Positions 43,611 to 55,065 are shown, numbered from the stretch's first letter. The stretch: 64,000 bases of DNA from Simmondsia chinensis (GCA_018398585.1 JAGTTD010000003.1:9990637-10054636), one strand, 5' to 3'. Notes: generated from the letters alone by a model not told the origin. A program made the numbers and translations.

Positions 43611-44387
43611 AAATTTATTTTACGCCAAACAAAATTCATAGGATAAATTATTTATTAATAAGAGAAATAAATTTATTTTTGCTCAATATACAATTCATGA
43701 GATAAATTTATACATTAGAGAACTAAAATAATAAAAAGAAGGATGTGTGCTGGGCCGAACATCAACACGGCCCAAACATAGCGGCGCAGGTGCAAGGCCG
43801 AACATGGGGCGACACCTATCGCCCCAGTAACTAGGCGACAGCTGTCGTCAGGAAAGTTTCTTTTTATTATTATGTCACATCATTTTGCTACACCCAATTA
43901 TTAGTTGACGTGTGTCCTTGTTACTTATATTGATCCGGAGAGGTTTTATCATTATTATTTTTTTTTTAAGGGGATATAAATGTAACTTTTCAGTCTTCTT
44001 TTATTAAGTGTGGGAAAAATAAAGGAAGAGCATTTCTGCTGAAAACCCTAGATTAAGAATTAGGTTTTTGAATTAAGTTTAGTATAAATATTTCTCAGAA
44101 AAATTGAAAGGAGATACAGAAAATTTTGTTCTGAAATTTTTCCTAAAAATAAATTTTTTGGGAGCCCACACTCATGGTGCTATAGGGTCATTACGGAGAA
44201 GACCTTGAGACGCCAATATCTCTTTTTTATACAATATTTTTGTAGGCCAATATAAACTTATTAGAGTAAGATCTAGTTTTAATTAAATAGTTTACTTTAG
44301 ATTTAAAATTAAAAATTTTAAATTTAATTCTGCTGCACTGCTCTAGCCAATTTTTAGGAAATATTTTTGAAATATTTTCAACAATTG
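43611..44387 (+). repeat. LTR-like segment with repeat 'R', right copy
   Basis: Begins with R (43611-43840, matching 17281-17509) and runs to TTTTCAACA at 44387, followed by TTGGTATCAGAATCA (44389-44403), which looks like an initiator-tRNA primer site. So R lies in the LTR of a further plus-strand element whose internal region is nearly all lost. A short hairpin-like CGACACCTATCGCC...GGCGACAGCTGTCG stretch is at 43809-43855. Confidence 0.55.
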
Positions 44388-44403
44388 GTATCAGAATCAA
44401 CTC

Positions 44404-44753
44404 TAAATACATTCATAATTGAAATTAGAAAAATATTAGATTTAACAAAAAAAAAAGTATTTAGAATTACAAAAATATGAAATTAGCAATTTCATTAAAG
44501 AAAATTGACAATCCAGAATATTGTTGTTTAAGAGTTTATTAACGAGATTGAATATTCATTAAAGTTTAAATTGTTTATAATACACATGCTCGTGCCACAT
44601 CATCGACCTCCCATGCCATGTCATCATTGTCACCTCATCAGGGACATCTCGTCACTACCCATCCCTCTACCCTATAGTACTTATACATAGGGTAGTCAAA
44701 TATTCTCTCTCATGCTTACTGTGATATGTGCTCTCTTCTACTCTCCCCCAAAT

Positions 44754-44784
<31 letters not shown>

Positions 44785-44905
44785 TCTAGCTATCTCCCCC
44801 TTTCTTTACTTGTAATTAGCTTATACCGTATATAAAAATATACAAATTCGGGGTAGCAACCTAACTATCCCACAGCTAATTGTCTCAATCTCATGCTTAG
44901 ATAGT
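44404..44905. other. Remnant internal sequence, no gene
   Basis: AT-rich sequence after the primer-like site, then a (CT)n microsatellite at about 44754-44785 and a pyrimidine-rich stretch. No coding potential seen. Confidence 0.5.
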
Positions 44906-45407
44906 GTTAGTTTCAATTGGTTGTAGGAATTCCTTAAAAATCTAAATATTAGGGTTAGAGATTTTGAGTATACCATATGCAGAAGTCACTATTGTAGTCA
45001 ACTGAAATTTGTTTTGATCTGCAAGACAATCACAAATAAACAAGAACACAGTCTCTAGATTGCCCTTAAAACTTGGTTTTTTCCTACTTTCTAATTCTTT
45101 ATGATGACCACCAATGGAGAAAGTCATCCCCATAGCTTTATTTTATAACTAGGGTTTCTTAGGAGTGGAGAGGGGACCTAGCCTAGGGTTAGTAACTGTA
45201 TGGGCTCCAGATTAAAGCTCATCTTTAATTAGGCCCAATACCTTATATACCACGCTATTAATTATATAATAAGCTGAGACAAACCTTGGCCCATACTTTA
45301 AGGATTACTTTATTAATTGGGCTTTACCGGTTTAACATCCAACTAATTTTATAAAATAAAAAGATAACCTAATTAATGGAAGCCCACTTTATGGAATAAT
45401 TCCAACA
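44906..45407 (-). repeat. 3' LTR of copia D
   Basis: On the minus strand it starts TGTTGGAATTATTCC and ends AACTAACA, 502 bp. A TATATAAGG motif lies at about 45240-45250. The polypurine tract CCAAGTGGGAGAA is directly upstream on the minus strand (45408-45420). The 5' LTR would lie beyond 57.8 kb and is not seen in the window. Confidence 0.7.
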
Positions 45408-46300
45408 TTCTCCCACTTGGGCAACATTGATTGGACAATAACTTTACAGAACTTTTAGTTCGAGAAACGACTCTCAAGTCGAACAAACTTTAATTGCCAA
45501 GAAACATATAAATCTCAGCATAGAATCCCATCCAACAAGCGTACTAATGTCGAACTAGGCAGTCATAGTGCTCATTTCATGCCACAAGACCTTCCATGAC
45601 CACAAACACTAGTAGCCCATAGACATGGATCCCCTAGTGTGGTAAAGTGTGGTGTGGTTTAGCACATGTGATCCAACTTTAATTTTGTAATATACATGCC
45701 AAAACTACATTTGGTCCTTAGTCTCTAAGAGAGACCCTTTATGGGAAATAATCTCCTTTTCTTTTTCTCATGCTTCTAAAGAGAAGCCACCTCATACTGA
45801 GGCCATCCAAAATGAGGCTATACTTTACTCATTCTAAACAGAAGCAACCTCATACTAGGGCCACCTTAAAATGAGGCTACACTTTATTGCTTCTAAACAA
45901 AAGCCACCTCATACCGGTGCCACCTCAAAACGAGGCTACACTTTATTGCTTCTAAACAGAAGCCACCACATACTGAGGCCACCTCAAAACGAGGCTATAC
46001 TTTATTGCTTCTAAACAGAAGCCACCTCATACCGACGCCACTTCAAAATGAGGCTATACTTTGTTACTTCTAAACAGAAGCCACCTCATACCAGGGCCAT
46101 CTCAAAATGAGGCATTGATCTTATGTCTCGAGACACTGAACAACATATCCACATGAGTTGAATAATAATTCACTATTATATACCAAATATATGTGATCAC
46201 ATAATAATGAGAATGTAACTGTATGACTTTATAATAGATTTGGATTAAAAAAAAAAAATTGTGAAGCATATAAGGAGTGTTAGCTCCCCCTGAATGAGTT
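45408..46300 (-). other. 3' untranslated region of copia D with tandem repeats
   Basis: Non-coding stretch between the end of pol and the LTR. It includes six copies of a 59 bp repeat (45783-46117) and a GAGGGGGAGCT-like purine block near 46285-46300. Confidence 0.6.
45783..46117 (-). repeat. 59 bp tandem repeat, about six copies
   Basis: Units start at about 45783, 45841, 45900, 45959, 46018 and 46077. Each has GAAGCCACCTCATAC, a variable C/G-rich step, CCACCTCAAAATGAGGCTA, then CTTTATTGCTTCTAAACA. Parts of each unit are inverted (CCTCAT...ATGAGG), so the RNA could form a row of hairpins. Confidence 0.85.
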
Positions 46301-46507
46301 CATCAAAATACTACAACAGACTTAACTATTTTCCATGCTTAATAAACTCAACAAGTTGCAGCCCATTTGTCGGTGGGTTTGCAAGCATATCCATAGTGAG
46401 AATAAATATATATTCAACTTCATCATTCTGAATCCATTCTTTAAGCTTATATGTCTTCAAATTAATAGAGTTTTGCACCTAAAAAGGAATCTTAGTGCTC
46501 TTGGCAG
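46300..46507 (-). pseudogene. copia D RNase H, C-terminal piece
   Basis: The minus strand ends near 46340 with a residue pattern like LANPPTNGLQLVEFIKHGK, which corresponds to the ADPLTKGL... end of copia RNase H. It starts at the CACTA 2 boundary; the preceding residues are at 55758-55830. Confidence 0.7.
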
Positions 46508-46525
46508 CACTACAAAAAAAGTGAC

Positions 46526-46820
46526 AATTACGAACAGTAGTATTTCAAGTTCTGTTGGTAATGGCTGTACATTACCAACAGCAAAATGTTATTGTTGGTA
46601 ATGACTCGAAAAGAGTAAGAAGTGAAAATAATAAAGAACTTGTCCCAACAAAAGTAGATTTCTGTTGGTATTGATGTAGTTTAATGCCAGCAGAAATAAG
46701 TATTGTTGGTATTGCCTAGCTCAATATCTGCAAAAATAAATTTTGTTGGTATTAACTAAATCATTACCAAATAAAATAAATTTTGTTGGTATTGATTAAA
46801 TTAGTACCAATAGATGTATT
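46526..46820. repeat. Subterminal repeats of CACTA 2, left end
   Basis: Repeated CTGTTGGTAATGGC / TTTGTTGGTATTGACTAAAT / ATTACCAACAG units of about 20-35 bases in both orientations. Confidence 0.85.
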
Positions 46821-47580
46821 TATTAATAAACAAAATTTTAGAAAAATTAGTAATTATAAAAAATTTTATTAGAGCAATTTAGATATTAATGTCGTAAAGT
46901 TTGATATATCAGTTTTATAGTGCCTTTTGTGAAATAATTTTTAGTTAAAAATATAATTAAAAAATAGTCAAAATGACCATCTGTATTGGTGTAAGTAGAT
47001 TCCATTTTTATTCTTTCTTACCATCATTTAGATAATTTTATAAAATATACCTAACTTACTATATTAAAATATTATTTCTCAAAATTTATGAACTAAAAAT
47101 TTAGTACGCTAAACCTCATACTAGTAATAAGTTATAATTGAACATGTATTTTAAATAACTTATCTTTAAATAAAAATAATAATGCTTATAAAAATTTTTT
47201 ATTTTCCCTCTTCACTTTTATTGTCCCTCCATTCTTTAATTTTATTTACTTATTTTATTTTTGTATTTATACTTTACTTATTACCAAATTCTAACATTCA
47301 TTTGCGTATCCCTACTTTACCCAATCTCTTCCCTAATCACCGGTTATCCTAAATTGTCGATCCTACCAGCTTGCACCAGCAACCACCATCCACGAGCTCC
47401 CCGATGCTCCACACAACCACAAACACCACCCATTTACATTTCTAATATCCCCCAATTTTTTTAAAGAACCTAATATTCCCATTTTTTTCAAAAATTCAAG
47501 GACTTTGATTAAAAAAAAAAGTAATTCAAAAATTAAATTACTGTTCAAACTAACCCATCCTCACCTTCTCTCTCGTTCAT
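46821..47580. other. Non-coding AT-rich stretch of CACTA 2
   Basis: Between the subterminal array and the (CT)n tract. No reading frame or other element could be supported. Confidence 0.45.
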
Positions 47581-47581
47581 C

Positions 47582-47584
47582 TTC

Positions 47585-47629
<45 letters not shown>
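47582..47629 (+). repeat. (CT)n microsatellite
   Basis: About 22 CT units following TTCATTT. It lies in the likely leader of the CACTA 2 gene; such tracts are common in plant core promoters and leaders. Confidence 0.9.
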
Positions 47630-47632
<3 letters not shown>

Positions 47633-47641
47633 CAAACTAAG

Positions 47642-47833
47642 ATGATGCCCGTCGCAGTCGCCGTCGCCGCCTCGTCGCTCTCTCTGCTCGTTGTCGCCTC
47701 TCGCCCCATCACTGTTGTCGCTCGCCACTCAACCTCCGTTGCCGCTCGCTCATGGCTCTTTTCTCTCTGTTTGCACCTCTCCCTCTCTTTTTTCGTTCAC
47801 ATTTTCATGAGTTTTTTCATTGATTTTTGTTGA
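47642..47833 (+). pseudogene. GC-rich 5' exon of the CACTA 2 gene
   Basis: Open frame starting MMPVAVAVAASSLSLLVVAS, Ala/Ser/Val-rich and ending at TGA, in CpG-rich sequence unlike its AT-rich surroundings. No domain is seen. The same kind of block lies at the corresponding place in CACTA 1 (38817-39290). It may be a leader exon rather than true coding sequence. Confidence 0.4.
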
Positions 47834-47926
47834 TTTTTCATTGTGCTGGTGATTATGTCTTGAAATTGAACCCTAGCCATTGTTTTAAAGGTCAAAGAAT
47901 GGGAACCCTAGACCTTATTTGCAACT

Positions 47927-48287
47927 TGTAAAAATAACTTAAAAATAAAGAAATATTAAGCTCAAGATAGGACTATGGGAAAAGACAATTGTATTAGATG
48001 ATTAAGAAATGAAACAATACAACCTATTTATACTAGATGAAGGACAAACCCAATCATCTTCCCAACCAAAGAGTTACTAAAGGAAAAACGAAATAAAAGC
48101 TTTAGTAATGGCCATCAAGGGGGCCGGTTGGGAGAGGGAGAAGAGGGAGAGCAAGTGACTAAATATCTAGAGGAATAAATATCTACCTACTCACTAATTA
48201 CATAAAGAATATGCTAGGAATAAATACAGATGCTAAAATATACAAATACAAATACGAAGACATGAATACGAAATACTAATTTCAACA
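47927..48287 (-). repeat. 3' LTR of copia F
   Basis: Reads TGTTGAAATTAGTATTTCG...TTATTTTTACA on the minus strand. About eleven differences from the 5' LTR (52801-53163). Confidence 0.95.
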
Positions 48288-48299
48288 CTCCCCCTCAAG
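48288..48299 (-). other. Polypurine tract of copia F
   Basis: CTTGAGGGGGAG on the minus strand, directly before the 3' LTR; it overlaps the end of RNase H. Confidence 0.9.
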
Positions 48300-49880
48300 T
48301 TGGAGTATGCAAGTTCATGATGCCCAACTTGCCGAGAAATGAACCATGTGTCGAACTGCCAAGCGCTTTAGTGAAGATATCCGCTATTTGTCCCCCGGTG
48401 TGAACATAGGCTGTGGCGATCTCCTTAGATAGCAATTTGTCTCGGGCAAAGTGACAGTCAATTTTAATGTGCTTTGTTCTTTCGTGATATACGGGATTAG
48501 AAGCAATATGGAGAGCTGCCTGATTATCGCAAAAGAGCAAAACTGGTTCGTTAGTGGGAACAACAAGATCATTTAACAGTCGACGTAACCAGGTTATTTC
48601 ACTAGTTGTGGATGCCATGGATCGGTATTCGGCTTTTGCAGAAGAGTGGGAAACAACAGTTTGTTTCTTGGATCGCCATGAAATAGGCGCATTACCCAAG
48701 AAAACAACAAAACCTGTGGTAGACCGTCTGGTGGTGGGACAACCAGCCCAATCAGCATCACAGTAAGCACGGAGTTTAAGATCACAAGTAGATGAAAAAA
48801 AAAACTCCTTGAACCAGAGTCCCTTTCAGATAACGAAGGACCCTCATAACGGCATCAAGATGGGGTGCAAGAGGATCATGCATGAACTGACTCAAAATGC
48901 GAACAGCATAACAAATGTCAGGACGAGTGATCGTTAAGTACAGTAACCGCCCTACTAACCGCCTATACTGACCCCCGTCTTCCACGGGCTTGCCTACCCC
49001 ATCTGCTAACCCATGATTCTGCACTATCGGTGTAAAAACAGGTTTTGCTCCTAGGAGTCCGGTCTCACTAATAATGTCAAGGGCATATTTTCTTTGACTT
49101 AACATCAACCCTCTTTTGGAACGAGCGACCTCAATCCCTAAAAAGTACTTTGCTGAACCCAAGTCTTTTATCCCAAATGTTTTATTCAAAACATTTTTGA
49201 TTTCTGCAAGATGATCCATGTCATTTCCAGTTATAAGGACATCATCAACATAAACAAGAATAGCAGTGTATGTTGACCCACGCACAAAAGTGAATAAAGT
49301 ATAGTCAGCTCGGGATTGTTGAAAACCATGTTTAATTAAAGTTGAGGAGAATTTCTGATTCCAGTTCTGTGAGGCCTGTTTAAGTCCATATACGAAGGCG
49401 ACAAACCTTGCCTTCATGTTTACGCTCAAATCCCTGTGGTAATTTCATGTAAACCTCTTCATCCAAGTCCCCATGAAGAAAAGCGTTATTTACATCCAAT
49501 TGTTGAATTATCCAACTACGAGCCGTGGCTACGGCAAAAACGCAACAAACAGTAACAAGTTTAGCTACAGGAGCAAAAGTATCATGATAGTTAATACCTT
49601 CTACCGGAGTATAACCCTTTGCAACAAGACGAGCCTTGTACCTCTCAATCGTCCCATCTGACTTATATTTGACTTTGTAGACCCACTTTGAGTCTATAGC
49701 TCTCTTTCCAATTGGCAAAGCCTCAAGCGTCCATGTGTTTTTTTGTTCAAGAGCTTTGATCTCCTTTTCCATGGCCTCTCTCCATTCCTCATATTGTACG
49801 GCCTGATTGAAATTTTTCGGCTCATCACATGAAGTGATGGCATTTAAAAGTGTCGAGTGAGCATTAGAAAATTATACGTT
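48295..49880 (-). pseudogene. copia F reverse transcriptase and RNase H
   Basis: From 49772 the minus strand reads [60 protein letters not shown] and [15 protein letters not shown] short deletion at about 49395-49405 then shifts the frame before [14 protein letters not shown]. The catalytic LVYVDDVLITG is intact. A one-base expansion of a T run near 48800 shifts the frame again. RNase H (48699-48295) keeps SSAKAEYRSMASTTSEITWL, CDNQAALHIASNPVYHERTK and IADIFTKALG. Confidence 0.92.
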
Positions 49881-51779
49881 AGAAACAAAGTTTGAGAGAG
49901 GATACAAAATACCAGAGTTGACTGATGGAGTGGGAGCGGGAGAATGGGCTATAGAAGACGGAACCTCTGTTATATAGTCTTGATATTTGATGGGCATGGA
50001 CCGAACCCTAGCACTTCTTCTTTCGACCCGTTCTTCATCGAGGGGAACACCCTCAATTGGTGCTGCAGGCCCCTCGGCTAGACTGTCATTCGGTCCTCCG
50101 AGGACCGGTTCTCATTCTGTTGGACTGGCTCGAAGAAGGCCGATCTGCTGTTGCTGCTGTAGAACCGGTCCAGCAGGGACCGGTTCTGGCACACTCTGGT
50201 GCTGCTGCAGTACCGGTCCAGTCGGGACTTGTGCTGTCCCGTCGGTGGCCAAAAAATCATTTCGTAGGACCCTGTGATGTCCTTCATGTGTATGCCCCGA
50301 AGTTTCAATTTTTAAATAGGGCATATTGTCCTCATAAAACCGAACATCTCTAGAAACAATGATTTTACGTTCATCCAAGCTATAAATTTTATACCCCTTT
50401 TGACCATGGGGATACCCCACAAAAATTCCTGGTGAAGCACGTTTATCGAGTTTGTCATTGGTGCCATTTTTAACATGATAATAACATAAGCATCCAAAAG
50501 TCCTCAAATGATTATAAGATGGGGGTTTGCCCATTAACAATTCGTAAGGACTCTTATGACCAAGCAATGAAGAAGGCATCAAATTAATCAAGTAGGCAGC
50601 CGTTAAAATACACTCACCCCAAAACCTCGTAGGAAGCCCTACCTGAAATCGAAGTGCTCCCCCAACTTCCAACAAATGCTTATGCTTGCGTTCAACAACT
50701 CCATTTTGCTGAGGTGTCCCGGTCAATGAAGTTTGATATTGGATTCCATGTCTCGCATAAAAGTCTAACAACGGGCCATACTTAAACTCTTGGCCATTGT
50801 CACTTCTTACTTGTTTGACCTGCAAACCAAACTGAGTATCCACCATATGACAAAAATTCATGAGAATCCCATGTGCTTGGGATTTCTCTTTCATAAGATA
50901 CACCCACGTGCACCGGCTATAATCATCAACAATGGTAAGAAAAAAAAATGCACCACTCAAAGAAACCATTCTATAGGGCCCCCAAATATCATAGTGAATT
51001 AACTCAAAACAAACCCGAGTTTCAGAAACAGATAAAGGAAAAGGGGATCGTGCTTGTTTCGCACGATGACAAGTATCACAAATAACATTAGTCCTTTTAA
51101 TGTTTAAATGCAGAAAAAATGAAAGCTTGTTGAAACGAACATGACCCAAACGGCAGTGCCACAAAACTGCCTCTTTATTATTCTGAACCACGTGAGCTGA
51201 GGGAGCAACCGGCTGCGACTCGAGCAAATATAGCCCATTTCTCATTCTACCCACTCCAATCAGCCTCCTCGAGTGTCGGTCCTAAAAGTAACAAAAATCA
51301 GGATAAAGGGTTAACGTACAATTTTCATAACGTGTGAGTTTACTCACTGACAACAAGTTGCAATAAAAACCCGGCACGAATAACACATCATGGAGAATAA
51401 AATTATCAAAAATCCGAACTTTCCCAATGTGAGACACCGCCAGTGTTGTCCCGTTTGGCAATTTAACGGGTTTAACGACCTTGTTTGGCACAACATCAAA
51501 CATGAGTGATAGAGAAGAAACCATATGATCAGTAGCCCCGGTGTCAATAATCCAACTTTGATTTGAAATGAAAACTCGACCTGTCAGATTTATACTAGGA
51601 GAGACCGAGCTTTGTCCAAGTAGCGACAACAGGTGCTGATATTGGCTAGCGGAAAGCCCGACAATTGGGCTGTCACCAGTCGGCTCCTCACTGCTACAGT
51701 GAGCCGCGGCTGCTGCTGCATTTTCGGCTGTCCCGGTCGCCTTAGGCCCCTGCTTCTTCCAACCTGGGGGGGTATCCAA
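49881..51779 (-). pseudogene. copia F protease and integrase
   Basis: 51779-51282 holds the protease motif WIIDTGATDHMVSS (DTG active site kept). A TAG codon separates it from 51254-50112: pre-integrase LWHCRLGHVRFNKLS, finger CDTCHRAKQARSPF, core Asp in LIHYDIWGPY, Asp in QVRSDNGQEFKYG and Glu in TPQQNGVVERKHK, so the DDE triad is complete. A Gln-rich stretch (VLQQHQSV, VLQQQQQIG) follows. TGA at about 50109 and TAA at about 49875 break the linker to RT. Confidence 0.92.
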
Positions 51780-52656
51780 TCAATTCAAAACACCTCTCCT
51801 TGGTGTGTCCCTGTTTCTTACAGTGAGAACAGGTAAAACGGTTAGTGCGACGGGAATTATTTTCCATTGAAGAACCTCCCGGTCCCTTCGCTGCCAAAAC
51901 CGCAGCTTCGGGTGTCACGAACGAGCCTGCTGCCACGCTTTGCTGCTTCTCTTCCTGACACAACACTGAATAGGCACTTCCCACAGAGGTTAAAGGTTTA
52001 GTGTTCATAAGCTATGAACACACAGTTGAAAAGGACGGGTCAAGACCCATCAAAAGGTCCAACAATTTTTCCATATCACGAATTTGCAAGAAAGCTTTGG
52101 CGTGTCCACAAGTACACTGCGGTATCTCGACTAGTGTGTATAACTCATCCCAAAAGGATCTCAACTTAGTGAAATAAGTAGAACCAGGCAAATTTTCTTG
52201 CTTCAAATGCGAGATCTTGCATTTTAATTCGTAAATACGAGGGACATTACCATGAGAAAATCTCTCATGCAAATCAAGCCAAATATCATGTGCAGTTTCT
52301 AAATAAGTAATACTCTCATTGATCTCTTTCGACACAGAATTTGAGAGCCAAGTCACAACCATGGAGTCACAAGCACTCCAAGTTTCAAAGTCCGGTGAAT
52401 CTTCATTTGGTTTGGTAATACTACCATCAAGAAAACCAATTTTTCTCTTTGCTTTAAAAACCTTTAAAATGGCCCTTCTCCAAGAAGGATAATTAGGTCC
52501 TGTTAAAGTGTTTTGGACAAAAATCAAGCCGGGATTATCCGAGGGATGTAGGTAAAACGGTGAGTTAACATCAATGACTCCCCCTGTCGGGAGAGCCGGC
52601 ATGATAGTTTGGTCATTATTTGCTTGAGTAGTCTCGTTATTGTTAACACCCGCCAT
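51742..52656 (-). pseudogene. gag of copia F
   Basis: Starts MAGVNNNETTQANNDQTIMP. It has the copia gag core NPGLIFVQNTLTGPNYPSWR and FKAKRKIGFLDGSI, then the UBN2 part GSTYFTKLRSFWDEL and, after an in-frame TAG at 52012-52014, the nucleocapsid with zinc knuckle FTCSHCKKQGHTKERCFELI (CX2CX4HX4C intact). A seventh C in a homopolymer at about 51768-51774 shifts the frame before the protease. The product would build the particle; this copy is broken. Confidence 0.9.
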
Positions 52657-52788
52657 ATTCTACCAAACCAAAACACGAAAAACAAGCACAAGAAGCAAAG
52701 GGAAAAGAACAACTCCCAAAATAGCACTGCAACAGTGCTGCGGCAGCAAGAGGGGAAAAAAACGCCACTTAATGCAAGAACGAAACTT

Positions 52789-52800
52789 GCTCTGATACCA
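52789..52800 (-). other. Primer binding site of copia F (initiator tRNA-Met)
   Basis: TGGTATCAGAGC on the minus strand, directly adjoining the 5' LTR end. Confidence 0.95.
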
Positions 52801-53163
52801 TGTAAAAATAACTTAAAAATAAAGAAATATTAAGCTCAAGATAGGACTATGGGAAAAAGACAATTGTATTAGATGATTAAGAAATGAAAAAATACAACCT
52901 ATTTATACTAGATGAAGGACAAACCTAATCATCTTCCCAAGCAAAGAGTTACTAAAGGAAAAACAAAATAAAAGCTAGTAGTAATGGCCATCAAGGGGGC
53001 TGATTGGGAGAGGGAGAAGAGAGAGAGCAAGTGACTAAATATCTAGAGGAATAAATATCTACCTACTCACTAATTACATAAAGAATATGCTAGGAATAAA
53101 TACAGATGCTAAAGTATACAAATACAAATACGAAGACATGAATACGAAATACTAATTTCAACA
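52801..53163 (-). repeat. 5' LTR of copia F
   Basis: 363 bp, TG...CA ends, next to the CAACT target duplication at 53164-53168. The minus-strand TATAAATAG at about 52899-52907 is the likely TATA box. Confidence 0.95.
52899..52907 (-). promoter_or_regulatory. TATA box of copia F 5' LTR
   Basis: TATAAATAG on the minus strand; identical in the 3' LTR at about 48025-48033. Confidence 0.7.
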
Positions 53164-53768
53164 CAACTCTTGAGATCAACCGATTTCTTCTTTTGTGAAA
53201 ATAAACCCTAATTAACTTATATCACTATTTTTTTCTTGGGTTACTCTTTATTTTTGTTAATTTAAGTTAAAATAGCTCCCAAAGTATAAAACCAAACATT
53301 GGTGTTGACCTCTCAAGGTTGCCCTTTTCTTCTTTTACAGTAAGCTTATATCTATTGGTTGTAAATTTGAGTTATGAATTTCAGTTGTTTGAATTGAATG
53401 TACTTGACCTTTGTGGCAGTATGTTAAGTTTATGATATGCAATCTAGTTAGTTAAGCTAGAACCTTGCTTGGGTGGTTGTGAATTTCATAATTTCTAGAG
53501 TAATATTCCAACTTATATGAACTTTGAATTGAACTTCACGGGTTAAATTCTATTCTGATAACGTATTTGTGAAAAACTAAGATTTGAGCTCAAATTACGA
53601 AAATTTTGAGTCTGGCCATCGATTTAGAGGTTAGTTACATATTTTCATCTGAACACACAATTTTAACATCGAATCCTGTTGTTTGAATCGAAGCAGATCA
53701 AGACATCGGGCTTAAACTGTCTGCAAATTCACTTAAGGCTTGCGGTTATTGTGCGAAGTTGATATGAG

Positions 53769-54365
53769 ATGGAAGGTAATACATTCACGGATTCAACTCA
53801 AAAGATCAGAGATATATTCAATGTTGCAATTTAGAGGAATCAAGATATTTTTGAGCATCATTTTCAAAAGATGTCTCAAACATTGGAGACTCATTATCAA
53901 GCAATGCATTAATTGATACAGCAACATTTTGCTGAGATGCAACAGCAACCGAATCAATGTTTTGCTGAAACGCAAGAACAAACTATTGGACAAAATGCTT
54001 ACAATTCAGTACCTGTTGATACATTGGTGCAATGTGATGATCAAGCCACTCTTGAAGAACAAATTACAACAGATTTAGCAGCAATTCAGGTTAAGGATGC
54101 AGTTTTACAAGCTGATCAAAATGAATTGATGCAAATGAGTCCTTCAGCAGAGGAGCTAATGTCAATTCAGCAGCAAAACTTACAAATACAAGATAAGTTT
54201 AACTTGGTAGCTTCTCAATTTGTTATAGATGATTCCTTGTTGATAAAATCAGTTTTTGCAACTCAAAGTAAGTTAGTGCATTGGGAAGTTACAGCAGCAA
54301 AACAAGTGAGACCCTATGAAATTTTGATGCAAATAAATATTTTCATATATATTTGTGTATGCTAG
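53769..54365 (+). pseudogene. CACTA 2 gene, glutamine-rich coiled-coil exon
   Basis: One plus-strand frame from MEGNTFTDSTQKIRDIFNVA to 54365, with two stops (about 53832 and 53910). It reads FEHHFQKMSQTLETHYQAMH, QQHFAEMQQQPNQCFAETQE and LEEQITTDLAAIQVKDAVLQ. Repeated HFxxM/Q heptads suggest a coiled coil, as in the C-terminus of plant Transposase_24 (PTTA) proteins, but the core transposase domain is not present. Function is not shown. Confidence 0.5.
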
Positions 54366-54985
54366 ATTGGGTTTACTTTTGAAAGACTCGTCCTTTATAA
54401 CTAGCAAAGACTAGAAACCGTCTATACATAACTGGTTTTAGATGCGGATACTGATATATATAGTTCAATTGTTTGTGTGTATGTATGACGTTTTAGATGT
54501 ATTTATGAAGTATAATGAATTCATTTTCATGTGATAATACTGCAGTTAGGTGAATATTTCTTGGGAGACAACTGCATTTGAGGGAAATATACATTGACAT
54601 TATTGATGCTTATGAGTTAATAACCATATTAATTGGGAGCTCGCATTCTTATCATTGTTTACCAATGAATAGCTCTAGAATGCATATGAATTTGCATGAG
54701 TTAGTACATGATGCTTATAAGTTAAGAGATGTAGAGGAAATCATGACATACTCCTTTCCAAATTCAGTTATAGGAGTTGAACTTTCTATTACATTATGTA
54801 AATATGAATGTTTTAGTGTCACAATATACTCCAATAGAAAGTCATGTTCTCTATTTACTAAGGAAATCCTTATGATGTTGTGTATAGGCTTTATGACAGT
54901 GTTTTAGTGTAATAATTTGCCTTTATGCTAAATAATTGAGATCGAGCTTATGTTGTTGTTTAATGTCTCTATTGGTCATTGTCAT
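54366..54985 (+). other. Probable intron of the CACTA 2 gene
   Basis: AT-rich sequence between the coiled-coil exon and the acidic last exon. An open frame at 54578-54907 has no recognisable feature and is not called. Confidence 0.4.
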
Positions 54986-55065
54986 AGGAAAATGGAAGAT
55001 CGTTGGATGATGAGCTTAATCACGAATGTGAAGAGGAAGATTTGCCTATGAAGATTATGTGTTGA
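54986..55065 (+). pseudogene. CACTA 2 gene, acidic last exon
   Basis: Follows an acceptor (CATTGTCATAG). Reads ENGRSLDDELNHECEEEDLP, then MKIMC and stop. The acidic end parallels the last exon of CACTA 1. Confidence 0.45.

Larger units (their letters stand above)
47927..53163 (-). mobile_element. Copia element F (young, complete outline)
   Basis: 5237 bp on the minus strand: LTRs of 361 and 363 bp, about 97% alike by eye; TSD CAACT (47922-47926, 53164-53168); initiator tRNA-Met primer site; purine tract; gag, protease, integrase, RT, RNase H in copia order. The zinc knuckle and domain matches suit a standard plant copia lineage. Coding is damaged by several stops, two homopolymer indels and a short deletion. 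It is nested in CACTA 2, so it is younger than that element. Confidence 0.95.

Noticed and set aside
45783..46117. CRISPR-like array
   Set aside because: The repeats are adjacent tandem units without unique spacers, in plant nuclear DNA.
50057..50353. Plus-strand frames at 49987-50353
   Set aside because: They are antisense to the glutamine-rich linker and integrase of copia F.
54578..54907. 109-codon frame in CACTA 2
   Set aside because: No domain, composition typical of AT-rich intron sequence, and it lies between two exons.
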